Origin: Rhodococcus rhodnii
GTDB taxonomy: Bacteria; Actinomycetota; Actinomycetes; Mycobacteriales; Pseudonocardiaceae
Length of the DNA: 64,000 bases
Direction of reading: 5' to 3'
Assembly: GCA_000720375.1 (NCBI GenBank)
Contig: JOAA01000016.1
Coordinates: 248,001-312,000, forward strand
How positions within the stretch are numbered: the first letter of the stretch is position 1; each line of letters begins with the position of its first letter. A program made the position numbers and the translations under genes. Below the pieces are notes generated by a model, which saw nothing but the letters and a program-made list of their open reading frames with translations, was not told where the DNA came from and did no database searches. This document shows positions 51,744 to 62,195 of this stretch, one piece after another.

Positions 51744-53497
51744 AGGTAATCTGCTCCACTCACGATCGCCTGCAAGGCATCGACCTGGCCCGCACCGTAG
51801 AACCCGTTGAACTCCGGACCGCCGAGGCAGGTCGCAGTGTACGTATCGTCACGGTCGGGGTAGTCCAAGACTCGCGGGGTCGGGCACGGGGTCTTGGTCG
51901 CGGTGCCCTGCAGCACCCGCTCGACCCGGTCAGGGTTCAGCAGGACGCCACCGCGGGCGTCGTAGTTGCCGAACTTGCTCACGATCAGCGCCGCGACACC
52001 GGCGGCGTGCGGGGACGCCATCGAAGTGCCCTGCAGCCACTGGTAGAACGCGAGTGTGCCGTCCGGCTTGACCTCACGCATGACCTTCAGCGCGGCACCG
52101 GGCGGGAGGATGTTCCCGGCGGCGTCGATGTGGCCGTTGGCGAACGCCACGTTGCGCGGGTACGCCGAAAGGATGTTGTTCTCCCGCGTCTGGTACCACG
52201 GCGTGCCGAAGTAGTCACGGAAGTACCCACCCGGGGCCGACACCGAGATCTGCTCGGTGCCCCAGTTCGAGTAGTCGGCCTTCATGCCCGACGGGCCGTA
52301 CGAGGCGACGCCGATGCTGTGCGGGCCCTCGATCGGCAGCGACAGGCACGTCGCGTTGTCGATCGTGCGCGGGTGCGCGGTGTTCGCCGGGTAGTTCGGG
52401 CTGCTGTTGTCCGGCAACGGGTTGGCGAGGTCGGTGTGCTGGTTGCCCAGCGAGACAACCTGGGTCACGCCCTTGCGGTACGCGTAGTCCATCGCGCGGC
52501 TGATCGCGGTCTTGATCGTCCGCTGCTGCGCCTGCTGCTCCGGCGTGTCGGCCGGGTTGTTGTCGCAGTTGTACAGCCACGGGTCGACGAAGAACGACAT
52601 GTTCACCACGTCAAGCCCGGCGTCACCGGCGTAGGTCATCGCGTTGACCACCGGCTGCAGGAAGAAGGTGCCGGAGTCCTGTGCGCCACGGATGTTCACA
52701 ATGGACACACCAGGGGCCACACCGGACAGGCCGAAGCCGTCGGCCGATGCCGCGATGGTGCCCGCGACGTGCGTGCCGTGCCCGTTGTCGTCCCAGTCGG
52801 ACGGGTCGATACAGCCGCGGAACTCACACGGGCCGTCGACGACCTGGCCCAGTTCATCCATCGGGATGTCCTTGGCGAAGTTGCGCGACAGCGCGCGGTC
52901 GAAGTTCGGCGCGATGTCCGGGTGCTTGCCGTCCACGCCCGTGTCCAGGATGCCGACCTTGACGCGGCGGTCGCCGATGGTGTGGTCACGCGCCAGGTCG
53001 GCGCGGATCGACGTCAGGCCCCAGAGGTTGCTGTCCAGCGGGTCCATGCCCACCGACTGCACGGCCGAGCGGGACTGCGCCTTGTTCTGCTGGGCCTCGG
53101 CCGCCTTCTGCAGCGCCGGGCTTGGCGACGGGGCCAGGCCCACGCCTGCCTGCTCATCGTGCTTCGGTGCGCCCGGGGTCTTCGGTGACTGGCCGACGGC
53201 GCGGGTCCGGGCCGCTGCCGTCACGCCACGTGCCCTGTTGACGCGCTCGGTGAACCCGTGCTCCGGCGCGGTGACCGTGATCAAGCCGATCGCGGCGTTG
53301 CGGTCGACGACCTTGCCCCCAGCCGCCCGCGCGGCCGCCTCGATCGTCTCGACACTCGTGCCAGGAGCGGCGAGCACGTTGTAGTCGACGCTCTTTCCTT
53401 GCAGTCGCGGTAACGCCGACGCGGTCGGCGCCGTGACGGCGGTCAGTGTGGCGAACAGCGGTAAGACCGCTATCGCCAACACGGTTTTGCGTCTCAC
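51740..53497 (-). CDS. Secreted subtilisin-like protease, coupled to the peptide importer
   Basis: 585-residue exported S8 protease, paralogue of the preceding gene along its length. Signal peptide 1-28 (ends ASA), I9-like propeptide about 36-100, Ala/Gln-rich linker (110-148), catalytic domain with D185 in LDTGV, H243 in GHGTH and S492 in GTSMASPH. The conserved Cys pairs of the paralogue are kept (EFRGC, NATC). GTG 53497 overlaps the stop of the ATP-binding gene oppF by 4 nt (GTGA), with AAAGGGAG as ribosome site; thus a secreted protease sits inside an importer operon. Ends GADYL. Confidence 0.92.
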   Translation of the reverse strand: MRRKTVLAIAVLPLFATLTAVTAPTASALPRLQGKSVDYNVLAAPGTSVETIEAAARAAGGKVVDRNAAIGLITVTAPEHGFTERVNRARGVTAAARTRAVGQSPKTPGAPKHDEQAGVGLAPSPSPALQKAAEAQQNKAQSRSAVQSVGMDPLDSNLWGLTSIRADLARDHTIGDRRVKVGILDTGVDGKHPDIAPNFDRALSRNFAKDIPMDELGQVVDGPCEFRGCIDPSDWDDNGHGTHVAGTIAASADGFGLSGVAPGVSIVNIRGAQDSGTFFLQPVVNAMTYAGDAGLDVVNMSFFVDPWLYNCDNNPADTPEQQAQQRTIKTAISRAMDYAYRKGVTQVVSLGNQHTDLANPLPDNSSPNYPANTAHPRTIDNATCLSLPIEGPHSIGVASYGPSGMKADYSNWGTEQISVSAPGGYFRDYFGTPWYQTRENNILSAYPRNVAFANGHIDAAGNILPPGAALKVMREVKPDGTLAFYQWLQGTSMASPHAAGVAALIVSKFGNYDARGGVLLNPDRVERVLQGTATKTPCPTPRVLDYPDRDDTYTATCLGGPEFNGFYGAGQVDALQAIVSGADYL

Positions 53498-54510
53498 GAA
53501 ATCTCCCTTTCTGCCCCTACTACGACATGCGCCTCAGCGAAATGACAGGCGCTCGGGTGCCCCGCCACCCTGGTGATGAGTTCTGGCTCCTCCTCCGCGC
53601 AGATATCCTGCGCCTTCCAGCACCTGGTTCGGAACCGACATCCGGAGGGTGGATCGACCGGACTGGGCACATCTCCGGTCAATCGGATCACTTCCCGCCG
53701 TCCCCGCAGTTGCGGATCCGGTACCGGCACCGCGGAAAGCAGCGCCTGGGTATACGGATGCGACGGCTGGCCGTAAATTTCCTCCTCGGTCCCGATTTCG
53801 ACAACCTTCCCCAGGTACATCACCGCGACCCGGTCGGAAAGGTGCCTGACCACGGACAGATCGTGTGCGATGAACACATAGGACAGTCCGAATTCCCGCT
53901 GCAGTTCGCCGAGCAGGTTCATCACCTGGGCCTGGATCGAGACGTCCAATGCGGACACCGGCTCGTCGCAGATGATGACCTTCGGCCGCAGTGCGAGCGC
54001 ACGGGCGATGCCGATGCGCTGCCGCTGGCCGCCGGAGAACTGGTGCGGATAGCGGTTGATGTGCTCCGGATTCAGTCCGACGACGTCCAGCAGTTCCCGG
54101 ACCTTGCCTTCCCGTGAGCCTTTCGGCGCGACTTCCGGGTGAATCTCGAACGGCTCACCGATGATGTCGCCGACCGTCATGCGCGGGTTCAGCGACGTGT
54201 ACGGATCCTGCAGCACGATTTGAATATCGCGGCGCAGCCTGCGCAGATCGTTGCCTCGCAGTGCGAACATGTCCTTGCCCTCGAACAACGCCGTCCCGCT
54301 CGTCGGTGGTTCGAGTCGCATGAGCACCTGGGCGAGTGTGGACTTCCCGCAGCCGGATTCGCCGACAATGCCGAGAGTCTCGCCCTTTTTCAGCTCGAAC
54401 GACACCCCATCGACCGCTTTCACGTGCCCGATCGTGCGTTTGAACAGCACGCCGACCCGCACCGGGAAGTGCTTGACCAGGTCGCGGACTTCGAGAATCG
54501 CCTCAGCCAT
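53494..54510 (-). CDS. oppF: Oligopeptide ABC importer ATP-binding protein F
   Basis: 338-residue ATPase. Walker [10 protein letters not shown] (50-58), Q-loop near 99 (IVLQDPY), signature SGGQRQR near 158, Walker B VIICDEP near 178, H-loop AHDLSVV. The C-terminal oligopeptide-transporter domain contains CRFRTRC, the cysteine region that in related proteins binds an iron-sulfur cluster, plus C at AQDIC and SACHF. Works as a heterodimer with OppD. Its stop overlaps the following protease gene and its start overlaps oppD by 8 nt. Confidence 0.92.
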   Translation of the reverse strand: MAEAILEVRDLVKHFPVRVGVLFKRTIGHVKAVDGVSFELKKGETLGIVGESGCGKSTLAQVLMRLEPPTSGTALFEGKDMFALRGNDLRRLRRDIQIVLQDPYTSLNPRMTVGDIIGEPFEIHPEVAPKGSREGKVRELLDVVGLNPEHINRYPHQFSGGQRQRIGIARALALRPKVIICDEPVSALDVSIQAQVMNLLGELQREFGLSYVFIAHDLSVVRHLSDRVAVMYLGKVVEIGTEEEIYGQPSHPYTQALLSAVPVPDPQLRGRREVIRLTGDVPSPVDPPSGCRFRTRCWKAQDICAEEEPELITRVAGHPSACHFAEAHVVVGAEREIS

Positions 54511-55558
54511 GAGTGATCAGCTCCTCGGCGAAGTGGCATGCGGAGTAACGGCCGCCGCCCAACTGGTGGTAGTCCGGGACCTCTTGCTTGCACCTGTCGA
54601 CCGCACGCGGGCACCGCGGGTGGAACGGGCACCCGGACGGGATGTTGGCCAGGCTCGGCGGCAGGCCCTTGATCGCCTTGAGTTCCTGGCCCTTGAGGTC
54701 CAGCCGCGGCAAGGACTGCAGCAACGCCTCGGTGTACGGATGCGCCGGGTTGCGGAACAAGGAGAACACGTCCGCCTGCTCCACGATCCGGCCCGCGTAC
54801 ATCACCGCGATCCGGTCGGCGACCTCGGCGACCACACCGAGATCGTGGGTGATCAGGATCAGCCCCATGTCCCGTTCGCGCTGGATTTCCCGCAGCAGGT
54901 CCATGATCTGGGCCTGCACGGTGACGTCCAGTGCGGTGGTCGGCTCGTCGGCGATCAGCAGTTCCGGGTCCAGCGCCAGCGACATCGCGATCATCGCGCG
55001 TTGCCGCATACCGCCGGAGAACTCGTGCGGGTAGTTGCGGACCCGCCCCTTGGCGTTGGGGATCTTGACCAGGTCGAGCAGTTCGATGGCGCGTTTGCGG
55101 GCGTCGGCCTTGCTCATCCCGCGCCGGACCTTCAGCTGCTCCTCGATCTGGAACCCGACGGTGAACACCGGGTTCAACGCCGACAACGCGTCCTGGAAGA
55201 TCATCGCGATGCCGTCGCCGCGGACCTCCATCCGCCGGGACGGCTTCGCCTTGAGCAGTTCCTCGCCGTGGAACCGGACCTCGCCGCCGAGGATCACCGC
55301 GGGCGGCATGTCCAGGATGCCCATGATCGTCTGCGCGGTCACGCTCTTGCCGGAGCCCGACTCGCCGAGCACCGCGAGGGTCTCGCCGGCCCTGACGTGG
55401 TACGAGACTCCATTGAGGACACTCGCGACCCCGTCGCCGGTGCGGAACTCCACCCGCAGGTCCTCGACCTCCAGCAGCGGTGCCGTGTCGGATGCTGTCT
55501 CGTCCGGCGTCACGAACTCGCCCTTTTCTCCGTCGTACACTGTGGACATTCGCTTCAC
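54503..55558 (-). CDS. oppD: Oligopeptide ABC importer ATP-binding protein D
   Basis: 351-residue ATPase. Walker [10 protein letters not shown] (65-73), Q-loop (MIFQDAL), signature SGGMRQR near 184, Walker B LLIADEP near 204, H-loop THDLGVV. C-terminal domain with CPFHPRC, C at VDRC and SACHF, the same four-cysteine iron-sulfur type region as OppF. GTG 55558 overlaps the oppC stop by 4 nt; ATG 55549 is a second start. ATP hydrolysis powers peptide entry through OppBC. Confidence 0.92.
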   Translation of the reverse strand: MKRMSTVYDGEKGEFVTPDETASDTAPLLEVEDLRVEFRTGDGVASVLNGVSYHVRAGETLAVLGESGSGKSVTAQTIMGILDMPPAVILGGEVRFHGEELLKAKPSRRMEVRGDGIAMIFQDALSALNPVFTVGFQIEEQLKVRRGMSKADARKRAIELLDLVKIPNAKGRVRNYPHEFSGGMRQRAMIAMSLALDPELLIADEPTTALDVTVQAQIMDLLREIQRERDMGLILITHDLGVVAEVADRIAVMYAGRIVEQADVFSLFRNPAHPYTEALLQSLPRLDLKGQELKAIKGLPPSLANIPSGCPFHPRCPRAVDRCKQEVPDYHQLGGGRYSACHFAEELITHG

Positions 55559-56529
55559 CGTGACTTCGGGTCGAGGGCGTCGCGCACCGCGTCGCCGAGC
55601 ATGACGAACGCCAGCACGGTGATGGTCACCAGGCCGGCCGGGAACAGCAACTCGTGCGGCGATGTCTGCACGTAGTCCTTGGCGTCGTTGATCATCACGC
55701 CCCAGGACACCACCGGCGGCCGCACCCCGATGCCCAGGTACGCCAGCGTCGCCTCGACACCGATGAACGCGCCGAGCGCGATGGTGGCGTAGACCAGCAC
55801 CGGCGCGACGGTGTTGGGGAACATGTGCCGGAAGATGATCCGGGGCGTGCTCGCACCGAGCGCCCGTGCCGCTTTCACGTAGTCCAGTTGTTTGGCCACG
55901 ATCGTCGCCGAGCGCATGATGCGCATGGACACCGGCCAGGACAGCACCGCGATCGACAGGACGACCTGGACCACGATCGTCGTCTCACTGGGACTGGTGC
56001 CCGGCGGGTTGAGCGTGGTCAGGATGACGATCGCGCCGAGCACGAACGGCAGACCGGCGAAGATGTCACCGAACCGCGAGATGAACGTGTCGGTCAGCTT
56101 GCCGTAGAACCCGGCGATGATGCCCATCAGCGATCCGATGAGGACGGTCAGGATCGTCGCGAGCAGACCGACGAGCAGCGACGCGCGGGCGCCGTGCATG
56201 GCACGGGCCCAGATGTCGTAGCCCTGGAACGAATAGCCGAACCACGCATCCGCGGACGGTGGCTGGCTCTGCAGGTCCAGGTTGTTGAAGTCGGCCGGGC
56301 GGGAGGTGAAGATGCTGGGGAACAACGCCATCAGCACGATCACCACGATGATCACGCCGGAGATGTAGAACATCGGCTTGCGGCGCAGCTGCGCCCACGC
56401 GTCACCCCACAGACTGCGGGGTTTGCGTTGCTTCTGGGCGGAATCATCGACGGCCGCCAGGTCGGCAGCCTCGTGGCTGGCCATATCCTCCAGCGCCGGG
56501 CCGCCGCCGACGGAGCCAGGGTCAGTCAT
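55555..56529 (-). CDS. oppC: Oligopeptide ABC importer permease C
   Basis: 324-residue membrane permease. About 40 cytoplasmic residues, first membrane segment (about 53-75), a long external loop, then five segments carrying the inner-membrane-component motif AARALGASTPRIIFRHMFPN with its conserved EAA-type loop that contacts the ATPases. Its start overlaps the oppB stop by 8 nt. Together with OppB it forms the transport channel. Confidence 0.92.
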   Translation of the reverse strand: MTDPGSVGGGPALEDMASHEAADLAAVDDSAQKQRKPRSLWGDAWAQLRRKPMFYISGVIIVVIVLMALFPSIFTSRPADFNNLDLQSQPPSADAWFGYSFQGYDIWARAMHGARASLLVGLLATILTVLIGSLMGIIAGFYGKLTDTFISRFGDIFAGLPFVLGAIVILTTLNPPGTSPSETTIVVQVVLSIAVLSWPVSMRIMRSATIVAKQLDYVKAARALGASTPRIIFRHMFPNTVAPVLVYATIALGAFIGVEATLAYLGIGVRPPVVSWGVMINDAKDYVQTSPHELLFPAGLVTITVLAFVMLGDAVRDALDPKSR

Positions 56530-57451
56530 ATCGGATCCTCGGGTCGAGAACGGCGTACAGCAGGTCGACGATCAGGCTCATGATCAAGTACACCAGCACC
56601 AGCAGCACCACGATGGTGGTGACCATGAAGCCTTCCTTTTCCGCGATACTGCGGAAGATCAACCCACCGATGCCGTTGATGTTGAACACGCCCTCGGTCA
56701 CGATCGCCCCGCCCATCAGTGAACCGAGGTCGGTGCCGAGGAACGTGATGACCGGGATGGCCGAGTTGCGCAGCAGGTGGACACCGACCACACGGCGGGC
56801 GGGCTGGCCCTTCGCGATCGCCGTGCGCACGAAGTCGGCCCGTCTGTTCTCGGCGATGCTGGTGCGGGTCAGCCTGGTGATGTAGGCCATCGAGATGCTG
56901 CCGATCACGAAGCCCGGCACGATCAGCTCGTCGAACCGAGCCTCCGAGGACACCGTCGGATCGATGATCCCCCACTCGTTGCCGAGCACGATCTGCAGGA
57001 TCGAGCCGGTGACGAACACCGGGATCGAGATCAGGAACAGCGTCGAGATCAGCACCAGGTTGTCCAGGAAGCTCTTGTTGGTCCGCAGGCCGGTCAGCAC
57101 ACCGGCGGTGACGCCGATGAGGATCTGGATGACCAGTGCGATCAACGCGAGCCGCACAGTGATCGGGTAGGCGTTGCCGATCAGCTCGCCGATCGAGTTG
57201 CCGTTGAAGGTGGTGCCGAAGTCCCCGGTAAAGAGTTTGCCCAGATAGCCGAAGTACTGGAAGATCAGTGGCTGATCGAGGCCGTACCGCGCGGTCATCG
57301 CCTCGATGAAGTCGGGCGGGCACTGCCGGTCGCCGCACTTGCCCGCGAACGGATCACCCGGAACCGCCCAGACAAGGGCGTAGATCAGAAAAGTCGTCCC
57401 GAGAAAGACGGGGACGAACTGCAATAGGCGTCGCAGCACGTAGCGACCCAT
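56522..57451 (-). CDS. oppB: Oligopeptide ABC importer permease B
   Basis: 309-residue membrane permease with six transmembrane segments (first at about 9-29), the EAA-type loop VRTAIAKGQPARRVVGVHLL near 218-237, and the usual periplasmic-facing loop after segment 1 that holds an unusual CGDRQC pair (C39, C44), a possible disulfide. First of the transport genes; an inverted repeat upstream separates it from the binding-protein gene so that binding protein and channel can be made at different levels. Confidence 0.92.
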   Translation of the reverse strand: MGRYVLRRLLQFVPVFLGTTFLIYALVWAVPGDPFAGKCGDRQCPPDFIEAMTARYGLDQPLIFQYFGYLGKLFTGDFGTTFNGNSIGELIGNAYPITVRLALIALVIQILIGVTAGVLTGLRTNKSFLDNLVLISTLFLISIPVFVTGSILQIVLGNEWGIIDPTVSSEARFDELIVPGFVIGSISMAYITRLTRTSIAENRRADFVRTAIAKGQPARRVVGVHLLRNSAIPVITFLGTDLGSLMGGAIVTEGVFNINGIGGLIFRSIAEKEGFMVTTIVVLLVLVYLIMSLIVDLLYAVLDPRIRYD

Positions 57452-57490
57452 GCGTCCACTCCTAGAACGTGGTGGGAGCTAAACCGCCAT

Positions 57491-57523
57491 CGGGCCCTGT
57501 CCGAGGAAACCGGACAGGGCCCG
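57491..57523 (-). terminator. Attenuator-like hairpin between binding protein and permease genes
   Basis: Perfect 13-bp stem (CGGGCCCTGTCCG) with a 7-nt loop, 15 bp after the binding-protein stop on the minus strand. Partial read-through here is the usual way to make excess binding protein. Confidence 0.8.
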
Positions 57524-57537
57524 AGTGGCCGTGGCTG

Positions 57538-59202
57538 CTACTTGACTACGACGGACGAATACTCAAGCTGACGCCGGAAGTTGAGCTGGGCGGCGGTCAG
57601 CTTCTTGGAGCGGGCGCCGATGCCCTTCTCGACCCAGGTCGGGATCTTCGGCAGCTCGCTCACCGCGAGCTTGGCGGCCTGCTGGTACAGCTTGATCGAC
57701 GCGGCCTTGTCGGCGGTGGTGCTCGCCTCGTTGAGCAGCCTGTCCACCTCGGCGTTGGAGTACCGCGCGTCGTTGGACGAACCACCGGTCTTCACGATCG
57801 GCACCAGGAAGTTCTCGATCGACGGGTAGTCCGCCGACCAGTCCGAGCGGCCGAGGCCGGTCAGCTTGCTGCTGTTGACCACCTGGCGGAACTGGCCGAA
57901 GTTGGTCGCTGGCAGGAACTCACACTCGACGCCCAGCGCGTTCTTGATGCTGTTGCACGCGGCCTCCAGCGGCTCTTTGCGGCCACCGTCGGCGTTGGAC
58001 ATGATCGTGACCTTGCCCTGGAAACCGGTCGTGTCCCACAGCGCCTTGGCCTTCGCCGGGTCGTAGACGCAGGCCTCACCGCACTGGCCCTTCTCGTAGC
58101 CCTCGATGCCTTCCGGCACCAGGCCGTCGGCCGGCACGTAGGTGTTGTTGAGGACCGTCTTGGTGATCTGCTCACGGTTGATCGCCATCGAGATGGCCTT
58201 GCGCACGTTCAGGTTCTGGTACGCGGGCACGTAGGTCGGCACGGCCAGCGCGCTGATCGACAGCAGGTTCGCCCGCAGCACCTGGTCGCCCAGGTCCTTC
58301 TCGAACTTCCCGCCTGCCTTCGCCGACGGCGGCAGGGCCTCCATGAAGTCCAGGTTGTCCGACAGCAGGTCCTTGTAGGCCGCTTCCTGGCTGGAGTAGA
58401 TCCGGATCGTCAGGTCCTTGAAGTTGACCTTCTTGGCGCCGCTGTAGTCATCGAACCTGGTCAGCTTGATGTCCACGTTCGGCGTGCGCGAGACGAACTT
58501 CAGCGGCCCGTTGCCGATCGGGTTCTTGGCGAACTCGTCCGGGCTCATCGTGAAGAACTTGTCCGGCAGCGGCGAGAACGGGTGGTAGCCGATCTTCGAC
58601 GGGAACACCGAGAACGGGCCGTTGAGGGTGACCTCGAAGGTGAGGTCGTCGATGACCTTCAGGCCGGACATCTTGTCCACGGTGGGGTCCGGCGCCTTCT
58701 GCGGGCCGTCGGCCCCGTCCGGGTCCTTCGGGTGGATCTCGTTGTAGCCCTGGATGTCGGAGAAGAACGACGCGGCCAGCTGCGAGTTCTTGCCGTTGGC
58801 GCCCCAGTTCCACGCGTCGACGAAGTTCTTGGCCTTGACCTCGGTCCCGTCGTGGAACTTGAAGCCCTTCTTGAGCTTGATCGTCCAGACCTTGGAGTCG
58901 GTCGTGGTGATCGAGTCGGCCACCTCGTTGTACGTGGTGCCGTCCTCCGGCTTGAACCCGACCAGTTTCGAGTACAGGCCCTCCTGCATCTTGGCGCTGC
59001 CCGCATCGGTGGCGTTCGCCGGCAGCATGTTCGTCTCCGGCTCGGTGCCGTAGATCGAGATCGCGCCGTTCGGGTTGCCGCTACCGGCATTCGGGGCGGT
59101 ACTCGTGTTCGTGTTCGTGTTGCCGCCGCCTCCGCACGCCGACAGAACCAAGGCGAGCGTCAACGGCCCAGCCGTCAACGCCACCAGCCGTGGTTTACGC
59201 AT
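57538..59202 (-). CDS. oppA: Peptide-binding lipoprotein (SBP family 5)
   Basis: 554-residue extracellular binding lipoprotein. The lipobox is LSAC with C23 lipidated, then a Gly/Asn/Thr-rich linker to about residue 45, and a family 5 solute-binding domain (start ISIYGTEPETNMLPA, later WTIKLKKGFKFHDGTEV, the conserved family strand). It captures peptides and delivers them to OppBC. Binding specificity cannot be read. First gene of the operon, with its own hairpin after the stop. Start ATG 59202 follows GGAGG. Confidence 0.92.
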   Translation of the reverse strand: MRKPRLVALTAGPLTLALVLSACGGGGNTNTNTSTAPNAGSGNPNGAISIYGTEPETNMLPANATDAGSAKMQEGLYSKLVGFKPEDGTTYNEVADSITTTDSKVWTIKLKKGFKFHDGTEVKAKNFVDAWNWGANGKNSQLAASFFSDIQGYNEIHPKDPDGADGPQKAPDPTVDKMSGLKVIDDLTFEVTLNGPFSVFPSKIGYHPFSPLPDKFFTMSPDEFAKNPIGNGPLKFVSRTPNVDIKLTRFDDYSGAKKVNFKDLTIRIYSSQEAAYKDLLSDNLDFMEALPPSAKAGGKFEKDLGDQVLRANLLSISALAVPTYVPAYQNLNVRKAISMAINREQITKTVLNNTYVPADGLVPEGIEGYEKGQCGEACVYDPAKAKALWDTTGFQGKVTIMSNADGGRKEPLEAACNSIKNALGVECEFLPATNFGQFRQVVNSSKLTGLGRSDWSADYPSIENFLVPIVKTGGSSNDARYSNAEVDRLLNEASTTADKAASIKLYQQAAKLAVSELPKIPTWVEKGIGARSKKLTAAQLNFRRQLEYSSVVVK

Positions 59203-59352
59203 GTGACTCCTCCACTACCCCAGCTGAGATCCCGAAGTGTGAGAGGACGTTAACTTGACGGCTGAGTGCCTTTCACCTCAGAAGCAGTCACAGAAGAGTG
59301 ACGATGTGCCCGATATCCCCCGAACGGCTTAGTTCGAAAGTTGCGCACCCGG

Positions 59353-60297
59353 TCACAGCTGAGAGAGCGCTATACCGTCCAGAATGTCGTGCTCACTGAC
59401 AGTGAGCTCGTCGATTCCGGCCAACCGCTCGGCCAGGACCTGGAAGATCAGGCTGCCGCCGCCGATCACGTCCACCCGGCCGGGGTGGATCACCGGGTTC
59501 GCGGCGCGCTGCTCATGGTTGAGCTTGAGCAGCTGCTCGCTGGTCTCGACCAGCTTCGGCTTGGCGATCCGGGACAGGTGGATCGCGTCGGAGTCGTACT
59601 CGGGCAGCCCCAAGGAGATCGCCGCCATCGTGGTCGCGGTGCCCGCCACGCCGATCCACGTCCTGGCCTCGTCCACCGGGACGACGTCGAACGCGCCCTG
59701 CAGCACCTGCTTGGCCAGCGCACGGGCCTCGGCGATCTCGCCCGCGGTCGGCGGGTCGCTGCGCAGGCAGCGTTCGGTGATCCGGACGCAGCCGATGTCC
59801 GTCGACCGGGCGGCTCTCGGCGTCGCCTTGACGCCGTCCCACGTGCCCAGCACGAGTTCGGTCGAACCGCCGCCGACGTCGACGACCAGGAAGGGGCCGT
59901 CGTCCGGGTCGAGGTCGCCGACCGCGCCGGTGAACGCCAGCGAGGCCTCCTCGTCACCGGAGATCACCTCGGCAGGCGCGCCCAGCAGCGCCTCGGTCAT
60001 CCCGAAGAAGTCGTCCCGGTTGCTCGCGTCCCGGGTCGCCGACGTCGCCACCATCCGAACGCTTTCCGCGCCCTTGCGGCGCAGGATCGCGGTGTAGTCG
60101 GCGAGCGCGACCCTGGTGCGCTCCAACGCTTCCGGGTTGAGCATGCCGGTCGCGTCCACGCCCTGGCCGAGCCGGACCACGCGCTGTTCCCGGTGGACGT
60201 CGCGCAACCAGGACGTGCCATCGTCCCGTTTGGTCACATCCGCGACGAGCAGACGGATCGAGTTAGTCCCGCAGTCGATGGCAGCAACCCTTGGCAT
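59353..60297 (-). CDS. Exopolyphosphatase/pppGpp phosphohydrolase (Ppx/GppA)
   Basis: 314-residue cytoplasmic phosphatase of the ASKHA fold, short form as in mycobacterial Rv1026. Motifs are AIDCGTNSIRLLV (8-20) for phosphate binding and DVGGGSTEL near 142, with catalytic E near 118 (SGDEEASL). It releases phosphate from polyphosphate or pppGpp. Its length is close to actinobacterial Ppx1/Ppx2, which lack the C-terminal extension of E. coli Ppx. 9 bp separates it from the transglycosylase gene on the same strand. Confidence 0.9.
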   Translation of the reverse strand: MPRVAAIDCGTNSIRLLVADVTKRDDGTSWLRDVHREQRVVRLGQGVDATGMLNPEALERTRVALADYTAILRRKGAESVRMVATSATRDASNRDDFFGMTEALLGAPAEVISGDEEASLAFTGAVGDLDPDDGPFLVVDVGGGSTELVLGTWDGVKATPRAARSTDIGCVRITERCLRSDPPTAGEIAEARALAKQVLQGAFDVVPVDEARTWIGVAGTATTMAAISLGLPEYDSDAIHLSRIAKPKLVETSEQLLKLNHEQRAANPVIHPGRVDVIGGGSLIFQVLAERLAGIDELTVSEHDILDGIALSQL

Positions 60298-60306
60298 ACG
60301 GCCAAT

Positions 60307-61563
60307 CTACTCGGGCTTGCAGGGATCTTCTTCCTCACCGGAGCCCGCGTTCGCCGCCGCCGGACCGGTTCCGGTCGACGGCTGCTGCGCGTCGGAACCC
60401 GACGGCGTGTTCGGCGCCGAAGTGGACGACGTCGTTGTCGGCGTGGTCTCGCACGAGGGGTTGCTGGTCGACGGGTTCGTCGGCGGAACGCTGGGCGACG
60501 GCCGTGTGGTCGACGGGTTCGACGGCGGGCTCGACGGCAGCGGCGGCTTCGGCGTGACCGTCGTGTCCACCGGCGGCTTCGTCGTAGTCGTTGACGGGGG
60601 CGGCGTGGTGGTGCTCGTCGTCGGTGACGGCGTCGTCGCGACCGGCGTCTGCGCGGGCGCTGCCTGCGCGTTCGGGTCGATGGTGACGCCCGTGCCCCCG
60701 GTGCCTCCGGTGATCGGGGTGACGCCCGACTCGTACGCCTTCGCCCAGATCAACACGGTCGACACATAGCTGTCGGAGTGGTTGTAGCGGAAGACCGCGA
60801 TGGCGCGCTGCTGGTCGTTGCTCATGTTGAGCTCGCCAGAGCACAGGTACTTCGCCGCTGACAGCGCGGCGTCGAACATGTTGTGCGGGTTGGCCACCCG
60901 GTCGCCGTCGGCGTCCGACGCGTAGCCCCTCCACGTGCCCGGGATGAACTGGAACGGGCCGACCGCGCGGTCCCACGACCGGTCACCGTCGAGCACGCCG
61001 CCGTCGGTGTCCTGGATCGCGGCGAACGCACCGCCGTTGAGCACCGGGCCGAGGATCCGGTCGATCGTGTTGCCCTTGGCGTCGTACTGGCCACGCCCGT
61101 GGTTCGACTCGATCCGGCCGATGCTCGCGAGCAGCGACCAGTGCATGTTGCACGTCCGGTGCGTCACGTTCACCATGTCCGCGGCCTTCTTGTAGGCCTC
61201 GAGCGCCTTGCCAGGGATCATCAGCGCACCGGTGGGCGTGTTGATCGGGTCGCCGCCGGACGCCAGCGCGCTCGGGTCGCCCGCGATCCGCAGCAGCTCG
61301 TCGGACAGGCCGTCGACCTCGGGCAGCTGGCCGCTGGCGCCAAGGTCTTCCAGGTCGATGCCGAAAAAGCCACGGCCGAGGCCGTTGGCCACCGGCGTCA
61401 GGGAACGCTCGTCGGAACTCCAGCCTGGCACGGTGTCGCCCGCCAGCGCGGCGGGCACGAGCAACAGCGCCGCGGTCACCGCCGCCAGTCCACGCTTCTG
61501 CCGCAGGTAACGCAGCAGCTTCCGTCGGGCAGCCCTATTCGCAGGCGCTGGCACGAACGACAC
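60307..61563 (-). CDS. Lytic transglycosylase with Pro/Thr-rich tail (LpqU-like)
   Basis: 418-residue exported cell-wall enzyme. Signal/anchor (about 24-42), catalytic domain of the SLT family (about 125-285) with catalytic glutamate E152 in IGRIESNHG, QFIPGTW near 199 and the AAKYLCSG helix near 237; the C-terminal 130 residues are Thr/Ser/Pro-rich (TTTTTPPP style), probably spanning the cell wall. It cleaves peptidoglycan non-hydrolytically to leave anhydro-MurNAc ends. GTG 61563 follows GGGGAGG. Position beside eno/ftsB matches LpqU of mycobacteria, although a lipobox is not seen here. Confidence 0.88.
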   Translation of the reverse strand: MSFVPAPANRAARRKLLRYLRQKRGLAAVTAALLLVPAALAGDTVPGWSSDERSLTPVANGLGRGFFGIDLEDLGASGQLPEVDGLSDELLRIAGDPSALASGGDPINTPTGALMIPGKALEAYKKAADMVNVTHRTCNMHWSLLASIGRIESNHGRGQYDAKGNTIDRILGPVLNGGAFAAIQDTDGGVLDGDRSWDRAVGPFQFIPGTWRGYASDADGDRVANPHNMFDAALSAAKYLCSGELNMSNDQQRAIAVFRYNHSDSYVSTVLIWAKAYESGVTPITGGTGGTGVTIDPNAQAAPAQTPVATTPSPTTSTTTPPPSTTTTKPPVDTTVTPKPPLPSSPPSNPSTTRPSPSVPPTNPSTSNPSCETTPTTTSSTSAPNTPSGSDAQQPSTGTGPAAANAGSGEEEDPCKPE

Positions 61564-61694
61564 GGACCCGGCCTCCCCGGCTCTCTCGGCTCTCCTGTGG
61601 TGGCTCCGGTTCCCTAGCGTGCCTCATCCGCTCGGAACTTTCACGGGCCTTTAGTCTGTTTGGCGCAGTCTCTCAGCAACTCGACAGTTACCAG

Positions 61695-62195
61695 TCATCC
61701 CTTGTTAGCGGGCGCGCAGTCTCCTGCCGGCCACTGCTCGGAGATCAACCGCAGCGTCTCGTCGCCGAACGGATTCACGCCGGGTCCGCAGGCCAGAGCG
61801 TGTGCCAAGTGGACGTGCAGGCATTTCACGCGGCCAGGCATCCCGCCCGCGCTGACCTGTGTGCCGAGCGATTCGATCTCGTCACGTTGCGCGAGATAGG
61901 ACTGGTGGGCTTTCTCATAGGCTTCCGCCAGCTGGACGTCCTCGGCCAGCCGCGCGGTCATCTCCTTCATGACGCCCGCGGCCTCGAGCGTGCTGCACAG
62001 CGATGTCAGCCGTGGGCACGTCAGGTAATAGAGCGTGGGGAACGGCGTACCGTCCTCCAACCGCGGGCTGGTCTGCACGACCGCGACGTGACCGCTGGGG
62101 CACCGGGCGGCGACGGCCCGCAACGCGCGCGGGGGCCTGCCGAGCTGGGCCGCCACAACCGCGCGATCCGCCTCGGTGACTGGCTCGAGATGCAC
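61695..62195 (-). CDS. DUF501 family protein
   Basis: 166-residue soluble protein of the DUF501 family. Cysteines (ARCPSGH, LTCPRL, VKCLHVH, ALACG) and paired histidines suggest a metal or redox site. Conserved neighbour of ftsB and eno in Actinobacteria (Rv1025, from memory); molecular task unknown. GTG 62195 follows the ftsB stop without a gap and has GGAAAG as ribosome site. Confidence 0.9.
   Translation of the reverse strand: MHLEPVTEADRAVVAAQLGRPPRALRAVAARCPSGHVAVVQTSPRLEDGTPFPTLYYLTCPRLTSLCSTLEAAGVMKEMTARLAEDVQLAEAYEKAHQSYLAQRDEIESLGTQVSAGGMPGRVKCLHVHLAHALACGPGVNPFGDETLRLISEQWPAGDCAPANKG

Noticed and set aside
57491..57523. Riboswitch before the importer permease genes
   Set aside because: Only one simple perfect hairpin is present, without conserved riboswitch elements; attenuation or terminator read-through is enough to explain it.
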